Source: Vibrio tapetis subsp. tapetis (GTDB lineage Bacteria > Pseudomonadota > Gammaproteobacteria > Enterobacterales > Vibrionaceae). From it: a stretch of 64,000 bases of DNA. This document shows positions 9,241 to 18,607 of this stretch, piece by piece. Made by a program: the position numbers and the translations under genes. Below the pieces are notes generated by a model that was not told the DNA's origin, ran no database searches, and saw nothing but the letters and a program-made list of their open reading frames with translations. The stretch spans positions 1,674,001 through 1,738,000 of the forward strand of contig NZ_LT960612.1 in NCBI RefSeq assembly GCF_900233005.1. The letters run 5' to 3'. Position 1 is the stretch's first letter. Each line of letters opens with the position of its first letter.

Positions 9241-10473
9241 TTAGTTGAAGGTGTAGTTAACTTGAATTGCTGATAAATAAGCTGCACCTTCCGCTTCAAA
9301 AGTGGAAGTGTTACCTAGCTTATTCGTTTCAGTAAACGAACCTTCAACGCTATGTACGTAAGCGAAACCAGCGTCAATTGTTGTTGATTCATTGTATCTA
9401 TATGTCAAACCTGCCGAATACCAATAGCGATCTGAATCTGGGATACTAAGTGTAGCTTCACCACCTTTCTCATCTAAAGCAACGCCAGCACGCCAAGTCC
9501 ATTTCTCGTTGTGAGAGTAGGTAGCACCGACTGAATAGCGATTACTGTCAGCGTAGTGTTCCTTTTTATAGAAACACTCGCTATTAACACACTCCGAACT
9601 TGTCGCTTTAAGTTCTTTAAATTTGCTCCACATAGTTCGTTGAATACTATAATGTGCAGCCCACTTATCGTTCAATTGATGGAATGCTGATAGCTCGGCG
9701 ATGTCAGGTAGATCGACGTTCAGATTAGCAGTAACTTTGTCTTTTCCTGAATTAATAATGCCATTGCCGTAGTCAGAAAAATCACCTTCGAAATCGAGCT
9801 TTATTGCAGATCTATATCCAAAGCCAAATCGGTTATTCTCGTTATATTCGTACAGCGCACCAACATTCCAACCGTAACCAAAGGTTGTACCTTCCATGGA
9901 AATTAGCTTGTCACTTGGATTTCCCCCTAATGGTAAATTACCATGGTGGCGGTCAAGCTCAGCCGTCGCGTAAACAAGGTTTACGCCTGCACCGACGCTC
10001 AATTGTTCATTAACTCGGTATGCGATATTAGGGTTAAAGTTGACGGAAACCAAAGCAGTGTTACCAGCTAAATCACCGGCAGCGATATCGTCAGGGTAAT
10101 CAGTTGCGACCCCATAAGTAGTAAACAATCCAACTCCCCAAGCCCATTGATCATTTATTGGGGCTATATAGTAGCCGGCAGGAACTATTTGCATTGGAGC
10201 GACATCTTTAGATGTTTGATTTGCTGTTACGTCTTTAACATTTACTTCTGGATCAACAACAGTCAACGCACCAGAAAATTGCGCCGTATCGAACAACGTC
10301 ATGGCGGCAGGGTTGCGAGCGAGAACACTGGCGTTATCCGCAACTGCGGCTTCCCCCGAGAAAGCGCGTCCAAGACCAGAAGCTGAGTGTTCGGCAACTT
10401 GGAAACCAGCAGCGTTAACATTACACGCTAACAGTATCGAAACTGTCAGCAGAGAGCAGTGCTTAATATTCAT
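9241..10473 (-). CDS. fadL: Long-chain fatty acid outer-membrane transporter FadL
   Basis: A 410-residue outer-membrane barrel with a signal peptide ending near CNVNA (residue 22). The mature N-terminus (AGFQVAEHSASGLGRAFSG, then NPAAM) is the FadL hatch signature with its NPA motif. The last residues (QVNYTFN) fit a barrel terminal strand. It is the first gene of the fadL-volA operon, so fatty acids freed by the lipase can be taken up directly. No clear FadR operator was found in the 278-base upstream region. Confidence 0.93.
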   Translation of the reverse strand: MNIKHCSLLTVSILLACNVNAAGFQVAEHSASGLGRAFSGEAAVADNASVLARNPAAMTLFDTAQFSGALTVVDPEVNVKDVTANQTSKDVAPMQIVPAGYYIAPINDQWAWGVGLFTTYGVATDYPDDIAAGDLAGNTALVSVNFNPNIAYRVNEQLSVGAGVNLVYATAELDRHHGNLPLGGNPSDKLISMEGTTFGYGWNVGALYEYNENNRFGFGYRSAIKLDFEGDFSDYGNGIINSGKDKVTANLNVDLPDIAELSAFHQLNDKWAAHYSIQRTMWSKFKELKATSSECVNSECFYKKEHYADSNRYSVGATYSHNEKWTWRAGVALDEKGGEATLSIPDSDRYWYSAGLTYRYNESTTIDAGFAYVHSVEGSFTETNKLGNTSTFEAEGAAYLSAIQVNYTFN

Positions 10474-10700
10474 CCTTGACCCCCTAGGGTATGGTTATTA
10501 TGTTTTTTAGATTTGTGTTTCACCATTAGGCTACATTCCATACTAGACGAATGTAAATGAATTGTTAAACACATGTTTTAATGAAATATAAATTTTGAGA
10601 CATTTGATGGGTTTTTATATGCAGGGGATCGTTGAGAGAAAAACAATAAAACCGTTCTATATTAATTAGATAGAATCTATTTATAAATTAAATTATGGTA

Positions 10701-10728
10701 AGACCAGTATTTTAACAAATGCTGGTCT
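10701..10728 (-). terminator. Inverted repeat, possible terminator of the M48 gene
   Basis: AGACCAGTAT and ATGCTGGTCT form a ten-pair stem with one wobble, 24 bases beyond the end of the M48 gene and upstream of the fadL promoter. The downstream T-run is weak, so termination is uncertain. Confidence 0.4.
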
Positions 10729-10751
10729 AGGTTTTACTTATATAAGGGGTG

Positions 10752-11531
10752 TTATTGGCAGTTTGGAGCTTTTACTTGAGTATTTGGCAGGGTACCTATT
10801 CGAGCTTGTAGATCGTTAATTCTAGTCGAGTGAGAAGGGTGTGTAGACAAGAGTTCCGGTGGCTGATTCCCACCCGACTCTTTTGCCATATTCTTCCATA
10901 ATTCAACGCTTTGGTTAGGGTTGAAGCCTGATTTTGCCATTAAATCTAACCCGACAATATCGGCTTCAGATTCTTGCGTACGACCATATGGCAAAATCAC
11001 CCCGTACTGCACACCAAGCCCTAAAGCACTCATGGCGGTATCGTGATATTGTTGGTCTTTTAGTACGGCGCTGCTTATTTGAAGCCCCGCGTTGGCAAGT
11101 TGGCTACTCGACAGTCTTTCGTTGCTGTGATCCGCTAAAACATGTGCAATTTCATGGCCTATAACAGTAGCAAGTTGGTCTTGATTTTTAGCGACTGACA
11201 GTAAGCCGGTGTAAACGCCAATTTTTCCACCGGGTAGGGCGAATGCATTAACTTGGTTGCTATCAAATACCACGACTTCCCATTCTTTAAAGCCGGGTTG
11301 AGCTGGAACATGAGCCGTTATAGAATCTGTCACACAACGAACGTAAGCGTTTGTTTTGCGGTTTGTCGATATCTTTTGTTCTTTTTTCATTTGTTCAAAA
11401 GACTGTGCGCCCAACTGTGCCATGTCTTGATCCGAAAACATGATCAATTGATTTCGTCCCGTAGGGGAAGTAGAACAAGCAGTAAGAGCGCTAAGCAAAA
11501 TAGCAGTGGATACGACACGAAAATCAACCAT
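10752..11531 (-). CDS. M48 family metalloprotease lipoprotein (LoiP/YcaL-like)
   Basis: A 259-residue lipoprotein (lipobox LTAC, C19) with the zinc protease motif HEIAH (H126, E127, H130) and the third-ligand helix ESEADIVGLDLM. Proteins of this size in the family (E. coli LoiP and YcaL) are outer-membrane or periplasmic proteases in envelope quality control. It is monocistronic and divergent from the menI-like gene. Which E. coli protein it corresponds to cannot be settled here. Confidence 0.9.
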   Translation of the reverse strand: MVDFRVVSTAILLSALTACSTSPTGRNQLIMFSDQDMAQLGAQSFEQMKKEQKISTNRKTNAYVRCVTDSITAHVPAQPGFKEWEVVVFDSNQVNAFALPGGKIGVYTGLLSVAKNQDQLATVIGHEIAHVLADHSNERLSSSQLANAGLQISSAVLKDQQYHDTAMSALGLGVQYGVILPYGRTQESEADIVGLDLMAKSGFNPNQSVELWKNMAKESGGNQPPELLSTHPSHSTRINDLQARIGTLPNTQVKAPNCQ

Positions 11532-11614
11532 TCGCTATCTCCATATTATTGTAAGTAATTATCCTGCTTTGATTATATATTGAATTGCAACTGGCTTCAC
11601 CATAAGGAAACCAA

Positions 11615-12049
11615 ATGAGTATCTGGAAAAAAGAGATCGGCTTAGAGATCTTGAATGGCTCATCAAAAAACACATTAATGGAACACCTTGATATCGTATA
11701 CAGCGAGATAACCGATACCACCATTTCAGCCACTATGCCTGTTTGCTCTAAAACACATCAGCCACTGGGTATGCTACACGGAGGGGCTTCTGTTGTGCTT
11801 GCGGAATCACTAGGGTCAATAGCGGCGAACTTTTGCGTAGATGATAACGCCTACTGTGTGGGCTTAGACATCAATGCCAACCACGTAAGAGCCATGCGGA
11901 AGGGTTACGTAACGGGCACCGCGTCCCCTATTCATATCGGTGTTTCAACCCAAGTTTGGCAAATAACCATGGTAGACGAACAACAAAGGCTCGTTTGCAC
12001 CAGCCGATTAACCATCGCAGTAAAACAAAAACGTAAGGCAAACAACTAG
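11615..12049 (+). CDS. menI: Hotdog-fold acyl-CoA thioesterase, MenI/YdiI-like
   Basis: 144 residues closely resembling E. coli YdiI/MenI along the whole length: HGGASVVLAESLGS contains the catalytic glutamate (E64) and H55, followed by GLDINANHVRAMRKG and QVWQI. MenI hydrolyses 1,4-dihydroxy-2-naphthoyl-CoA in menaquinone synthesis, but YdiI relatives accept many acyl-CoAs, so the physiological substrate is not certain. Ribosome site AAGGA precedes the ATG. Its stop overlaps the GTG start of the next gene by one base. Confidence 0.85.
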   Translation: MSIWKKEIGLEILNGSSKNTLMEHLDIVYSEITDTTISATMPVCSKTHQPLGMLHGGASVVLAESLGSIAANFCVDDNAYCVGLDINANHVRAMRKGYVTGTASPIHIGVSTQVWQITMVDEQQRLVCTSRLTIAVKQKRKANN

Positions 12050-12282
12050 TGGTTATTGAATTTAGCGCAGGAAAAATCATCGTAACTCAATTTGAAATCG
12101 TGGTTCGCATTACAGGGGATCACCATATCGCTATGCAAGCTCAAACTGACGCGATTTCACTTATTGGCCGAGGCGCGAATGTTATTGCAGTGCAAGGTGC
12201 AGAGTCTACATGGTCAATAAAACTAGATGATGAGCACCAACTAAAAGCGGTAGCGGATGCGCTAGGCGTTGGCATAAGGTGA
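12049..12282 (+). CDS. DUF3389-type small protein
   Basis: A 77-residue protein starting at GTG, overlapping the thioesterase stop by one base (TAGTG), so probably co-translated. No cysteines, no membrane segment. The pattern (IEFSAGKIIVT at the start, then WSIKLDDEHQLKAVADALG) matches DUF3389, a gammaproteobacterial family of unknown function; this assignment is from memory of the family and moderately sure. The thioesterase link suggests a joint role but nothing specific. Confidence 0.72.
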   Translation: MVIEFSAGKIIVTQFEIVVRITGDHHIAMQAQTDAISLIGRGANVIAVQGAESTWSIKLDDEHQLKAVADALGVGIR

Positions 12283-12371
12283 GCGTTTTTTGGCCTAGGC
12301 TGTATGTAAGATCATAGAGTTAACTCTACTTAGATGCTAAAATAAGGAAATCGTATATTTATAATTTCTAA

Positions 12372-14075
12372 ATGGATTTCCTCATTATGAGCAGCCCTCG
12401 ACTTCGTAGCCAATTTGAAACCCTATTTGAGCACTACCAAGGTGAAAATAGCGGCGTACAATTAGAAGAAATTACCGAGGTCTTGTTTTGCACAAGGCGA
12501 AATGCACGCATTGTGTTAAACAAATTACAAGAAGAAGGCTGGATAGAATGGCACCCAGCGGCGGGTCGAGGAAAGCTGTCTTCGCTGGTTTTTAAACAAA
12601 ACAAACAAGATGTCAGCGAAAACTTGGCAAAGCGCTATTTGGAAGAAGGTAAAATAGGCCAAGCGCTTAATGTGTTAGAAAGAGACGCAGGTCGGCTAAC
12701 GCAAGTAATACAAGACTATCTCGGCCTACAGCATCAAGAAGGTCAACAAGTGGTGCGCTTGCCGTATTATCGGCCACTCTCTATGCTTAACCCACAAAAA
12801 CCAACTCGTCGATCTGAACAACACATTATTCGTCAGGTATTCAGTGGCTTAACCCGCCTTGATGAAAATGAAAATCTACAAGGCGAGCTCGCACACAATT
12901 GGGAAGAGATAAACGAGACACATTGGCGGTTCTACTTACGCTCAGGGGTGAGGTGTCATAATGGTAACTTACTACAGTGTAGCGATATCATTGCCAGTTT
13001 AACCGAATCGGCTAAGTTGCCTCTTTTTAGTCACTTAATTGGATTTGAACAGCCATCCCCTTGGGTCATCGACATACACCTTTCTCAACCTGATTGGCAT
13101 TTGCCCGTTTTACTTGCCGAGACTAAGGCCAAGATTGTTCCTTCAATACACAATCTCCCCGAGAATTTCGATTTGCTGCCCATCGGAACCGGGCCATTCA
13201 AAGTGGTAATAAACGATGAAAAGCAACTTATTTTAGAAGCGTTTGATGGTTATTATGGTTTCCGACCGTTACTTGATAAAGTCGAAGTCTGGGTGATAGA
13301 TGAAGCGTTCTCTACCTTGGTTTACCCGAGCTTACAGCATCCAGTGAAACCTGATAATCATGATCACGAAGAAGTTGAGTTAGATCCCGGCTGTACTTAT
13401 CTGTTACTCAATAAAAAGAGTGGTCTTGCTCAAGACGAAGATTGGGCAACGTATTTTTGCGCGACCCTTAACAGTATCGCTATTTTCGAATTGCTCCCTA
13501 AAGACAAAATCGGAGAACTCGGTTTATTGCCTGCGTATGGCTTAAAGCCAGGATGGTTCCATACTAAGCCGGCAATCAAAAAACTCGATCCTCCTGCACA
13601 ACGTAAAGTGAACATCGCCTATCACTGTTATCACCCAGGCTTTAAGTTACAGTCTAAAGCCATAGAAACCCTGCTTAAAAGAGATGGACTCGACGTAAAC
13701 TTCGTTCGTTACGATGTCGATCTCCCCCATGATGCCGAAGTCGACATTTGGATGAAGCCAATGGGAATTTGCAATAACCGCGACGACGGGTTACTCGGTT
13801 GGCTATTGGGGTACGGTGATATTGAACGTATGAGCGAAGAGCAGGACTTTGAACAATGGCGAACTTTGGTTAATGAATGGCGTCATTCGCCAAACACCTC
13901 TTTCCCTGCGCGCCAGCTAGGCAAAAGTCTTGTCGAAAACAAACAACTGATCCCACAATTTCATTGTTGGTTAGGACTCAGTAAGGATCACTGTGGTTCG
14001 TTGCAAAACGCAAAAGCAAACGCACTGGGTTGGTTTGATTTTCATCGGGTATGGGTAAAACCAGACATTAGCTAA
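12372..14075 (+). CDS. sgrR: SgrR-family regulator with solute-binding C-terminal domain
   Basis: SgrR senses sugar-phosphate stress in enterics and activates the sRNA SgrS. This 567-residue protein has the N-terminal SgrR winged helix (residues 6-110, SSPRLRSQFETLF, RRNARIVLNKLQEEGWIEW) and a solute-binding domain of the SBP_bac_5 type (LPYYRPLSMLNP; WRFYLRSGVRCHNG; PIGTGPF). A second ATG at 12387 matches the start of E. coli SgrR better; neither start has a convincing ribosome site. Only 89 bases separate it from the preceding gene, too little for a divergent sgrS, so the sRNA partner is not visible here. Confidence 0.87.
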   Translation: MDFLIMSSPRLRSQFETLFEHYQGENSGVQLEEITEVLFCTRRNARIVLNKLQEEGWIEWHPAAGRGKLSSLVFKQNKQDVSENLAKRYLEEGKIGQALNVLERDAGRLTQVIQDYLGLQHQEGQQVVRLPYYRPLSMLNPQKPTRRSEQHIIRQVFSGLTRLDENENLQGELAHNWEEINETHWRFYLRSGVRCHNGNLLQCSDIIASLTESAKLPLFSHLIGFEQPSPWVIDIHLSQPDWHLPVLLAETKAKIVPSIHNLPENFDLLPIGTGPFKVVINDEKQLILEAFDGYYGFRPLLDKVEVWVIDEAFSTLVYPSLQHPVKPDNHDHEEVELDPGCTYLLLNKKSGLAQDEDWATYFCATLNSIAIFELLPKDKIGELGLLPAYGLKPGWFHTKPAIKKLDPPAQRKVNIAYHCYHPGFKLQSKAIETLLKRDGLDVNFVRYDVDLPHDAEVDIWMKPMGICNNRDDGLLGWLLGYGDIERMSEEQDFEQWRTLVNEWRHSPNTSFPARQLGKSLVENKQLIPQFHCWLGLSKDHCGSLQNAKANALGWFDFHRVWVKPDIS

Positions 14076-14133
14076 AACCTAACGAACCACGAGCGAGCCA
14101 TTCCAATCCATCAAGCTTTATCGAGTGACTAAT

Positions 14134-14385
14134 ATGGCAAGACCAAACAAAAAAGGGCCAACCCAGACGGTTGGTATTTATTGCAGTAAATGCAAACAAC
14201 ACCTCTATAAATACAGAAAAGGCGGAAAAGGGGCGTTGGTTAAGTGTTTCATCGAACGTATTGTCGAAAACCACACTCTGGTGCCGTGTATTTGTCCATC
14301 TTGCGGAAGTGAATTTGCACGAGAAACGCTAATAAAAGGTGTACCAGCGTTTAAAATGATTGGCGGTAAAGTAAGAATGAAGTAG
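14134..14385 (+). CDS. Small zinc-ribbon protein, function unknown
   Basis: 83 residues with two cysteine pairs, CSKC near residue 18 and CPSC near residue 54, plus a very basic composition (MARPNKKGPTQT at the start). The spacing suggests one zinc ribbon. An in-frame ATG at 14125 would add three residues; MARPNKK is chosen because basic starts of this kind are typical. I do not recognise a named family. Confidence 0.7.
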   Translation: MARPNKKGPTQTVGIYCSKCKQHLYKYRKGGKGALVKCFIERIVENHTLVPCICPSCGSEFARETLIKGVPAFKMIGGKVRMK

Positions 14386-14433
14386 TGCCTATCGACTGCC
14401 TATATTCTCTCGCAAACAAAAGAGCGACGAACC

Positions 14434-15963
14434 TTATTGTTTACTCCCCGACAGATAGATCTCCGCCCTTTGACAATAATTAGAAAACGTATCGAGCCAG
14501 GTTTTCGCGTTGTGCTGAACCGATGGCACATCAACAATACGTAACCAAGGACTCAAACACGCTTGTTGGTCTTCGGGTTTAGACAACCTTTTAAAGATAA
14601 CGTCGGAGGGCACTGATTTACTCAGGGCTACCATGGATTTTAGGTAGTTAATTCTAAAATCATCGGCTTGTTGTGTCTCCAAAGCAATATGAGACAGAAC
14701 AAGGTACAGAAATGCATTATCGACCTGCTGATTAAATCGAGACTTGATAAGGTAGTCGTGAGAAGTGGCAAAGTTTCCTAGTTTAAAGTGCAGTAATGCT
14801 AACCAGATATCGGTTTCTTCGCTATGAAACTTAAAGCTATTCTCGACAAGCATTACCCATTGCGCAATCTCGCTCTGATCAAAAGTATCAGATGCTAAAA
14901 TTTCTCGCGTCAGGTAACCGACGGTGAGTTCACTGACAAACCCTTTGTTGAGTGTTTCATTCAGAACGATATCAAGAGGCCGTTGAAGTGACTGCTGTAG
15001 GTTAGATGATGCTTCTTTAGGTTGTTCCAACTGGGGTAACTGAAAAAACTTAACTAAATCTTGGCCAATTTGTTGAACACCATTAATCAATCGATTGGGA
15101 TCAAGCTGATACGACGCACGGTAAGCTAACTTTCCATTTTGGTCGTAAACAATATCAACGATGGCATTAAGTCGCTGCTCTGTCTCACTGTGGGTCAATT
15201 TAACATTGAGTCGATAATCGCTAGAAATGATGTTTCTAGCGCCTGGCCAATATCGCCCCTCACCAATCGGTGCTAAGAAATAGTCTGGTGCGTCTTGATT
15301 AACAATATTGGTGTAAGGATAGTTAACCTGCTGCTCAAGCAGGAGTATCTTTAATTCTTTGCGGTAGCGGCGCGACTCTTTATCGCCGACTTCAACTTTA
15401 CTCAATAGCAACTCAACCACGGGGATGGTGATGTTTGATGTGGTTGCCGTAGGTAAAGCAGTTTTCTCGCCTGAAGAGAATAATAGCCAACCGATTAGTG
15501 CAAAACACGCGATTAAGGCGAGCAGATACATTGAATGGATCTGCTTTAAGTTTACATCGGCTTTAGCAACCAAAGAGATCGGTGTTTGGTTAGAGAGATC
15601 TCTTTCGATCAGTTGAACTTTATCTTGGCTAAAAAAATAGCCTTTTTTGGGATAAGTGACGAGCAGTTTGTTCGGGTCAAGGTTCGGTGCATGCTGTTTG
15701 AAGAGGGCTCTGAGCGTACTAATACGATTAGTTAGGACATTACGAGAGATATATTCACTTTGCCAAACCTCAGAAATAATCTTATCTGCGGATAAAGGGC
15801 TGCCCACATGCGACAACAGTACCTCAAGCAATTCTATCGCTCTTGGTTCTAGCTCTATCTGGACTTCATCGCAAAACAATTGTTTAAGTTCAGGGTTGTA
15901 AGTGAGGCTATCAAGGGCGATCAGCTTTCCCGTATTTCTTGCTTGAGTTAAAACGTCATTCAT
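14434..15963 (-). CDS. ToxR/CadC-like membrane transcriptional regulator
   Basis: 509 residues. Residues 12-110 form an OmpR/PhoB-type winged helix (RAIELLEVLLSHVGSPLSAD, ISTLRALFK, VTYPKKGYFF). One membrane segment lies at about 145-163 (LLALIACFALIGWLL), so the remaining 340 residues are periplasmic. This is the ToxR/CadC arrangement, in which a periplasmic sensor domain controls a DNA-bound cytoplasmic domain. The periplasmic part resembles neither ToxR nor CadC closely. The neighbouring lipoprotein gene on the same strand could be a target or partner; this is inference. Confidence 0.85.
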   Translation of the reverse strand: MNDVLTQARNTGKLIALDSLTYNPELKQLFCDEVQIELEPRAIELLEVLLSHVGSPLSADKIISEVWQSEYISRNVLTNRISTLRALFKQHAPNLDPNKLLVTYPKKGYFFSQDKVQLIERDLSNQTPISLVAKADVNLKQIHSMYLLALIACFALIGWLLFSSGEKTALPTATTSNITIPVVELLLSKVEVGDKESRRYRKELKILLLEQQVNYPYTNIVNQDAPDYFLAPIGEGRYWPGARNIISSDYRLNVKLTHSETEQRLNAIVDIVYDQNGKLAYRASYQLDPNRLINGVQQIGQDLVKFFQLPQLEQPKEASSNLQQSLQRPLDIVLNETLNKGFVSELTVGYLTREILASDTFDQSEIAQWVMLVENSFKFHSEETDIWLALLHFKLGNFATSHDYLIKSRFNQQVDNAFLYLVLSHIALETQQADDFRINYLKSMVALSKSVPSDVIFKRLSKPEDQQACLSPWLRIVDVPSVQHNAKTWLDTFSNYCQRAEIYLSGSKQ

Positions 15964-16066
15964 AGAGAGTTAGCAGAATAGTAGTGATGAGTATAAGAAT
16001 AGATGGATATACATGGGTAGGGTGAATGTTATCAACTATAACAACAAAAATCATTTTTCATTATGA

Positions 16067-16099
16067 GCATTACCCAGACTCAGTGAACTTGGGTAATGC
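16067..16099 (-). terminator. Long inverted repeat after the lipoprotein gene
   Basis: GCATTACCCA (16067-16076) and TGGGTAATGC (16090-16099) are perfectly complementary, 30 bases beyond the end of the lipoprotein gene and upstream of the ToxR-like gene. The following reverse-strand sequence is A/T-rich but has no clean T-run, so it may be a terminator or an operator. Confidence 0.5.
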
Positions 16100-16128
16100 T
16101 GTTATTGGGTCAATACGGCCGCAACACG

Positions 16129-17175
16129 TTACAGTGAGGCTGGCTCCAACCAATTGTTTGCGCTTAACACTACGGCTTTATCATTGTCTTCTTCAATTGC
16201 TAAGTGCATAACTGCGAGGATATCAGAACCATTTAGCGACGTAGGCTTTGTCAACAAAAGAGTGTGGTTTTGAGTTACGACTCTGGACATAGCCAATTTA
16301 GTCGCTGGATCTAAACTAGTGCCTTGAACGTACGTTAAGCAAGAGTGCGCGTCTGCAGGAATCATTTGCTTTGAGATAAACATTAATGTGTCCGCTTGCT
16401 TGCCTTCAATGGTTGCGACGATAGAGCAATGGCTTTGACCTGAATCCACAATGCTCGCACGGATAGATAAGCTGTCTCCATCATTGACGAGTTGATACTG
16501 GTTGTACTTAGATGGGATAGAGTAGTCCGTCAAGGTTTGCCAGTTGGTAGTAGAAATCGACTGAGTATTCCAATCGTCCGTTTCAACTTTGAAAAGCAAA
16601 CTATTTGGAATCGTCGTTAAGGGATTAGCACTTCCGGCAATCGTCAAACCTATGTCTTGAAAGACCAAACCATACTTAGCACTGAATGATTCGGACTGAA
16701 TCTGAGAACGATGAATGGAACTCAATGAGCTAAGACGGGAATCGGCATATCCACTATGGGTATCATATTTAATACCGCAGCCATCGTACTCATTACACAA
16801 GTACCCAAAAGTATCGATACTGTGAGAGTTTTTAGAACCACCAACGGTTAATTCACTTTCAATGGTTAAGTGTTCAGCTTGGCCAAGTTTTGAGTGATCC
16901 GATACGCTCATTACCATAAATTCATGGTTACCATCTTCTTCGACAGCAAAAGCTGCGCCCAAGTATTTGGCGTTACTTTGACTATTTCGTACGATATCAC
17001 CTTCGTCTTCAGCAAGGGTTGATAAATACAGGCCTTGAGGATATTTAGATTGCTGGAGGTTTGGTTTGGGTTTGATCTTATTGGCATCAACTGACGGGCC
17101 ATTAGAACCGCCACAACCAGTGACTGTCGCCATTATCATAAGAAACGCGGAAGACTTAAATGAAGAAGTTAGCAT
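16129..17175 (-). CDS. Hypothetical lipoprotein
   Basis: 348 residues with lipobox VTGC (C21) and a glycine/serine-rich linker (GGSNGP), so probably anchored to the outer membrane. Two further cysteine pairs (CNEYDGC; C in SHCSIVAT and DAHSCLTY) may form disulfides. No domain was recognised. It lies upstream of the ToxR-like regulator on the same strand, 165 bases apart with an inverted repeat between. Confidence 0.75.
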   Translation of the reverse strand: MLTSSFKSSAFLMIMATVTGCGGSNGPSVDANKIKPKPNLQQSKYPQGLYLSTLAEDEGDIVRNSQSNAKYLGAAFAVEEDGNHEFMVMSVSDHSKLGQAEHLTIESELTVGGSKNSHSIDTFGYLCNEYDGCGIKYDTHSGYADSRLSSLSSIHRSQIQSESFSAKYGLVFQDIGLTIAGSANPLTTIPNSLLFKVETDDWNTQSISTTNWQTLTDYSIPSKYNQYQLVNDGDSLSIRASIVDSGQSHCSIVATIEGKQADTLMFISKQMIPADAHSCLTYVQGTSLDPATKLAMSRVVTQNHTLLLTKPTSLNGSDILAVMHLAIEEDNDKAVVLSANNWLEPASL

Positions 17176-17570
17176 GTAGATCCTAATTAAAATGAGGTTT
17201 AAAAGTGGCCAAATGTCAGCCCAAAATGGCTTAGCCTGTTTGAGATGGCACGGACTTTAGACCTAAGTGATGGGGGACGCAAAAAACAAAATCACATTCA
17301 AAGAAAATAAATCTTAATTTATATTTAACCATCTGTATTTATGGAGGAAATTTACTATTTCCGTTAGGTGGTCCATGCCGATTATTTTACTAAATAGAGT
17401 GCATTTTCTATCAACAGTTTTGGTTAAATCTCAAGTAAACAATGGTTCTCGAGGATAGGCTCAAGGTGGAAGAGACGTTATAATCATTATTGTCAGTAGA
17501 TCTGAGGCGCTAAAGGCCGTGCCTAGCAAACAGGGTGAGATATATTTTATTAGAGTGAAGAGGATTCAAT
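17176..17570. other. Intergenic region between lipoprotein gene and cutA
   Basis: About 395 bases without a supported gene. It is AT-rich near 17290-17400 and holds a TATAAT hexamer at 17479-17484, 85 bases upstream of cutA, with no convincing -35 partner. It should contain the divergent promoters of the two flanking genes. Nothing else stands out. Confidence 0.4.
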
Positions 17571-17894
17571 GTGGGCAGTCATCAATGCTGTACAGTACTA
17601 ACGACTTGTAATAATCAACAGACGGAGAAGAATCTTATACATGCACTACTGCAATTGAAACTCGTCGCGTGTATCCAGGTGATGCCAATTGAAAGCCATT
17701 ACCTTTGGAAAGGGGAAGTATGTTGTGACAACGAGAAACTCTTGATTATGAAATCAACAAGCGAACGGTTTGAGCAACTCAAACAAGAAATTGTAAAACT
17801 GCACGATTACGATGTTCCGCAAATCGTGCAGTTGCCCATTACAGCGGGTTTGACTGAATACTTAGATTGGGTTCAATCGTCTACCGATAGTTAA
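17571..17894 (+). CDS. cutA: Divalent-cation tolerance protein CutA
   Basis: 107 residues, the usual size of this small trimeric protein. Family features include LVACIQVMPIESHYLWKGEV and the C-terminal HDYDVPQIVQLPI. It starts with GTG preceded by an AGAGG ribosome site. CutA is named for copper tolerance, but its biochemical role is unsettled. Its last 14 bases overlap the convergent yjdF-like gene. Confidence 0.92.
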   Translation: MGSHQCCTVLTTCNNQQTEKNLIHALLQLKLVACIQVMPIESHYLWKGEVCCDNEKLLIMKSTSERFEQLKQEIVKLHDYDVPQIVQLPITAGLTEYLDWVQSSTDS

Positions 17895-18504
17895 CTTCTC
17901 TTGCCATCGATTTACTGTTGAAACTAAATAGGGCGAGGGCAGTGATGGCGCCGAGTGTGTCGCATAGCATATCTTTTTGGGCATCCCATATATCACCTTG
18001 AGAGCCTAAGAATGCGATGCCTTCGTCGCCGCCGGCTAACTCGGCATACCACCACTCAATAATCTCATAGCTTGCAGCCACACTCATTAACGCGAACAGG
18101 CCAAACATGGATGCCAAAACAGCGTTACAGTGTCCCTTACGATATAAGTACTCGGCAATTGGGTAGGCATAAAATCCAATGGAGAAATGAGCAACTCGGT
18201 CGTAGTGGTTTCTCTCCGATCCAATTAGGTCATTAAACCAATCAAAAGGGACTTCAGCAAAGGTATAGCGCGCTCCTACCGTGTGCATAACTAACCAAAC
18301 AAACATCAGGATATAAGCGGTTTTGCTAAATTGAAACTTAGAATGAGTAACGATGATCAGTGTAAAAACGGCGAGAACAGGAATGATCTCAGCAATCCAG
18401 ACCGCCCAAGACATCGGGTTTATCATCGAAAAAATCAAAACCGCGACATACATGCCGCTTAATGATAGTAGTGTGGGGTTCTGTTTTATACTTAGCTTTT
18501 CCAT
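17881..18504 (-). CDS. yjdF: DUF2238 inner-membrane protein (YjdF-like)
   Basis: 207 residues with about six hydrophobic segments. The family signature region VGARYTFAEVPFDWFND, then RNHYDRVAHFSIGFYAYP and YEIIEWWYA, matches E. coli YjdF (209 residues). Function is unknown. The C-terminal coding sequence overlaps cutA by 14 bases on the opposite strand. Confidence 0.88.
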   Translation of the reverse strand: MEKLSIKQNPTLLSLSGMYVAVLIFSMINPMSWAVWIAEIIPVLAVFTLIIVTHSKFQFSKTAYILMFVWLVMHTVGARYTFAEVPFDWFNDLIGSERNHYDRVAHFSIGFYAYPIAEYLYRKGHCNAVLASMFGLFALMSVAASYEIIEWWYAELAGGDEGIAFLGSQGDIWDAQKDMLCDTLGAITALALFSFNSKSMAREVNYR

Positions 18505-18607
18505 TTTTCATCCTGATGAATCATGATTGACTGAATATAGTCTCCCACACAATCGAACGGTGTACAATTGATATTTTGAACGCATCTACATTAGGCGAAC
18601 TTGAGGA

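Noticed and set aside
12283..12371. Search for an SgrS-like sRNA beside sgrR
   Set aside because: The gap is 89 bases, with no terminator or promoter for a divergent RNA.
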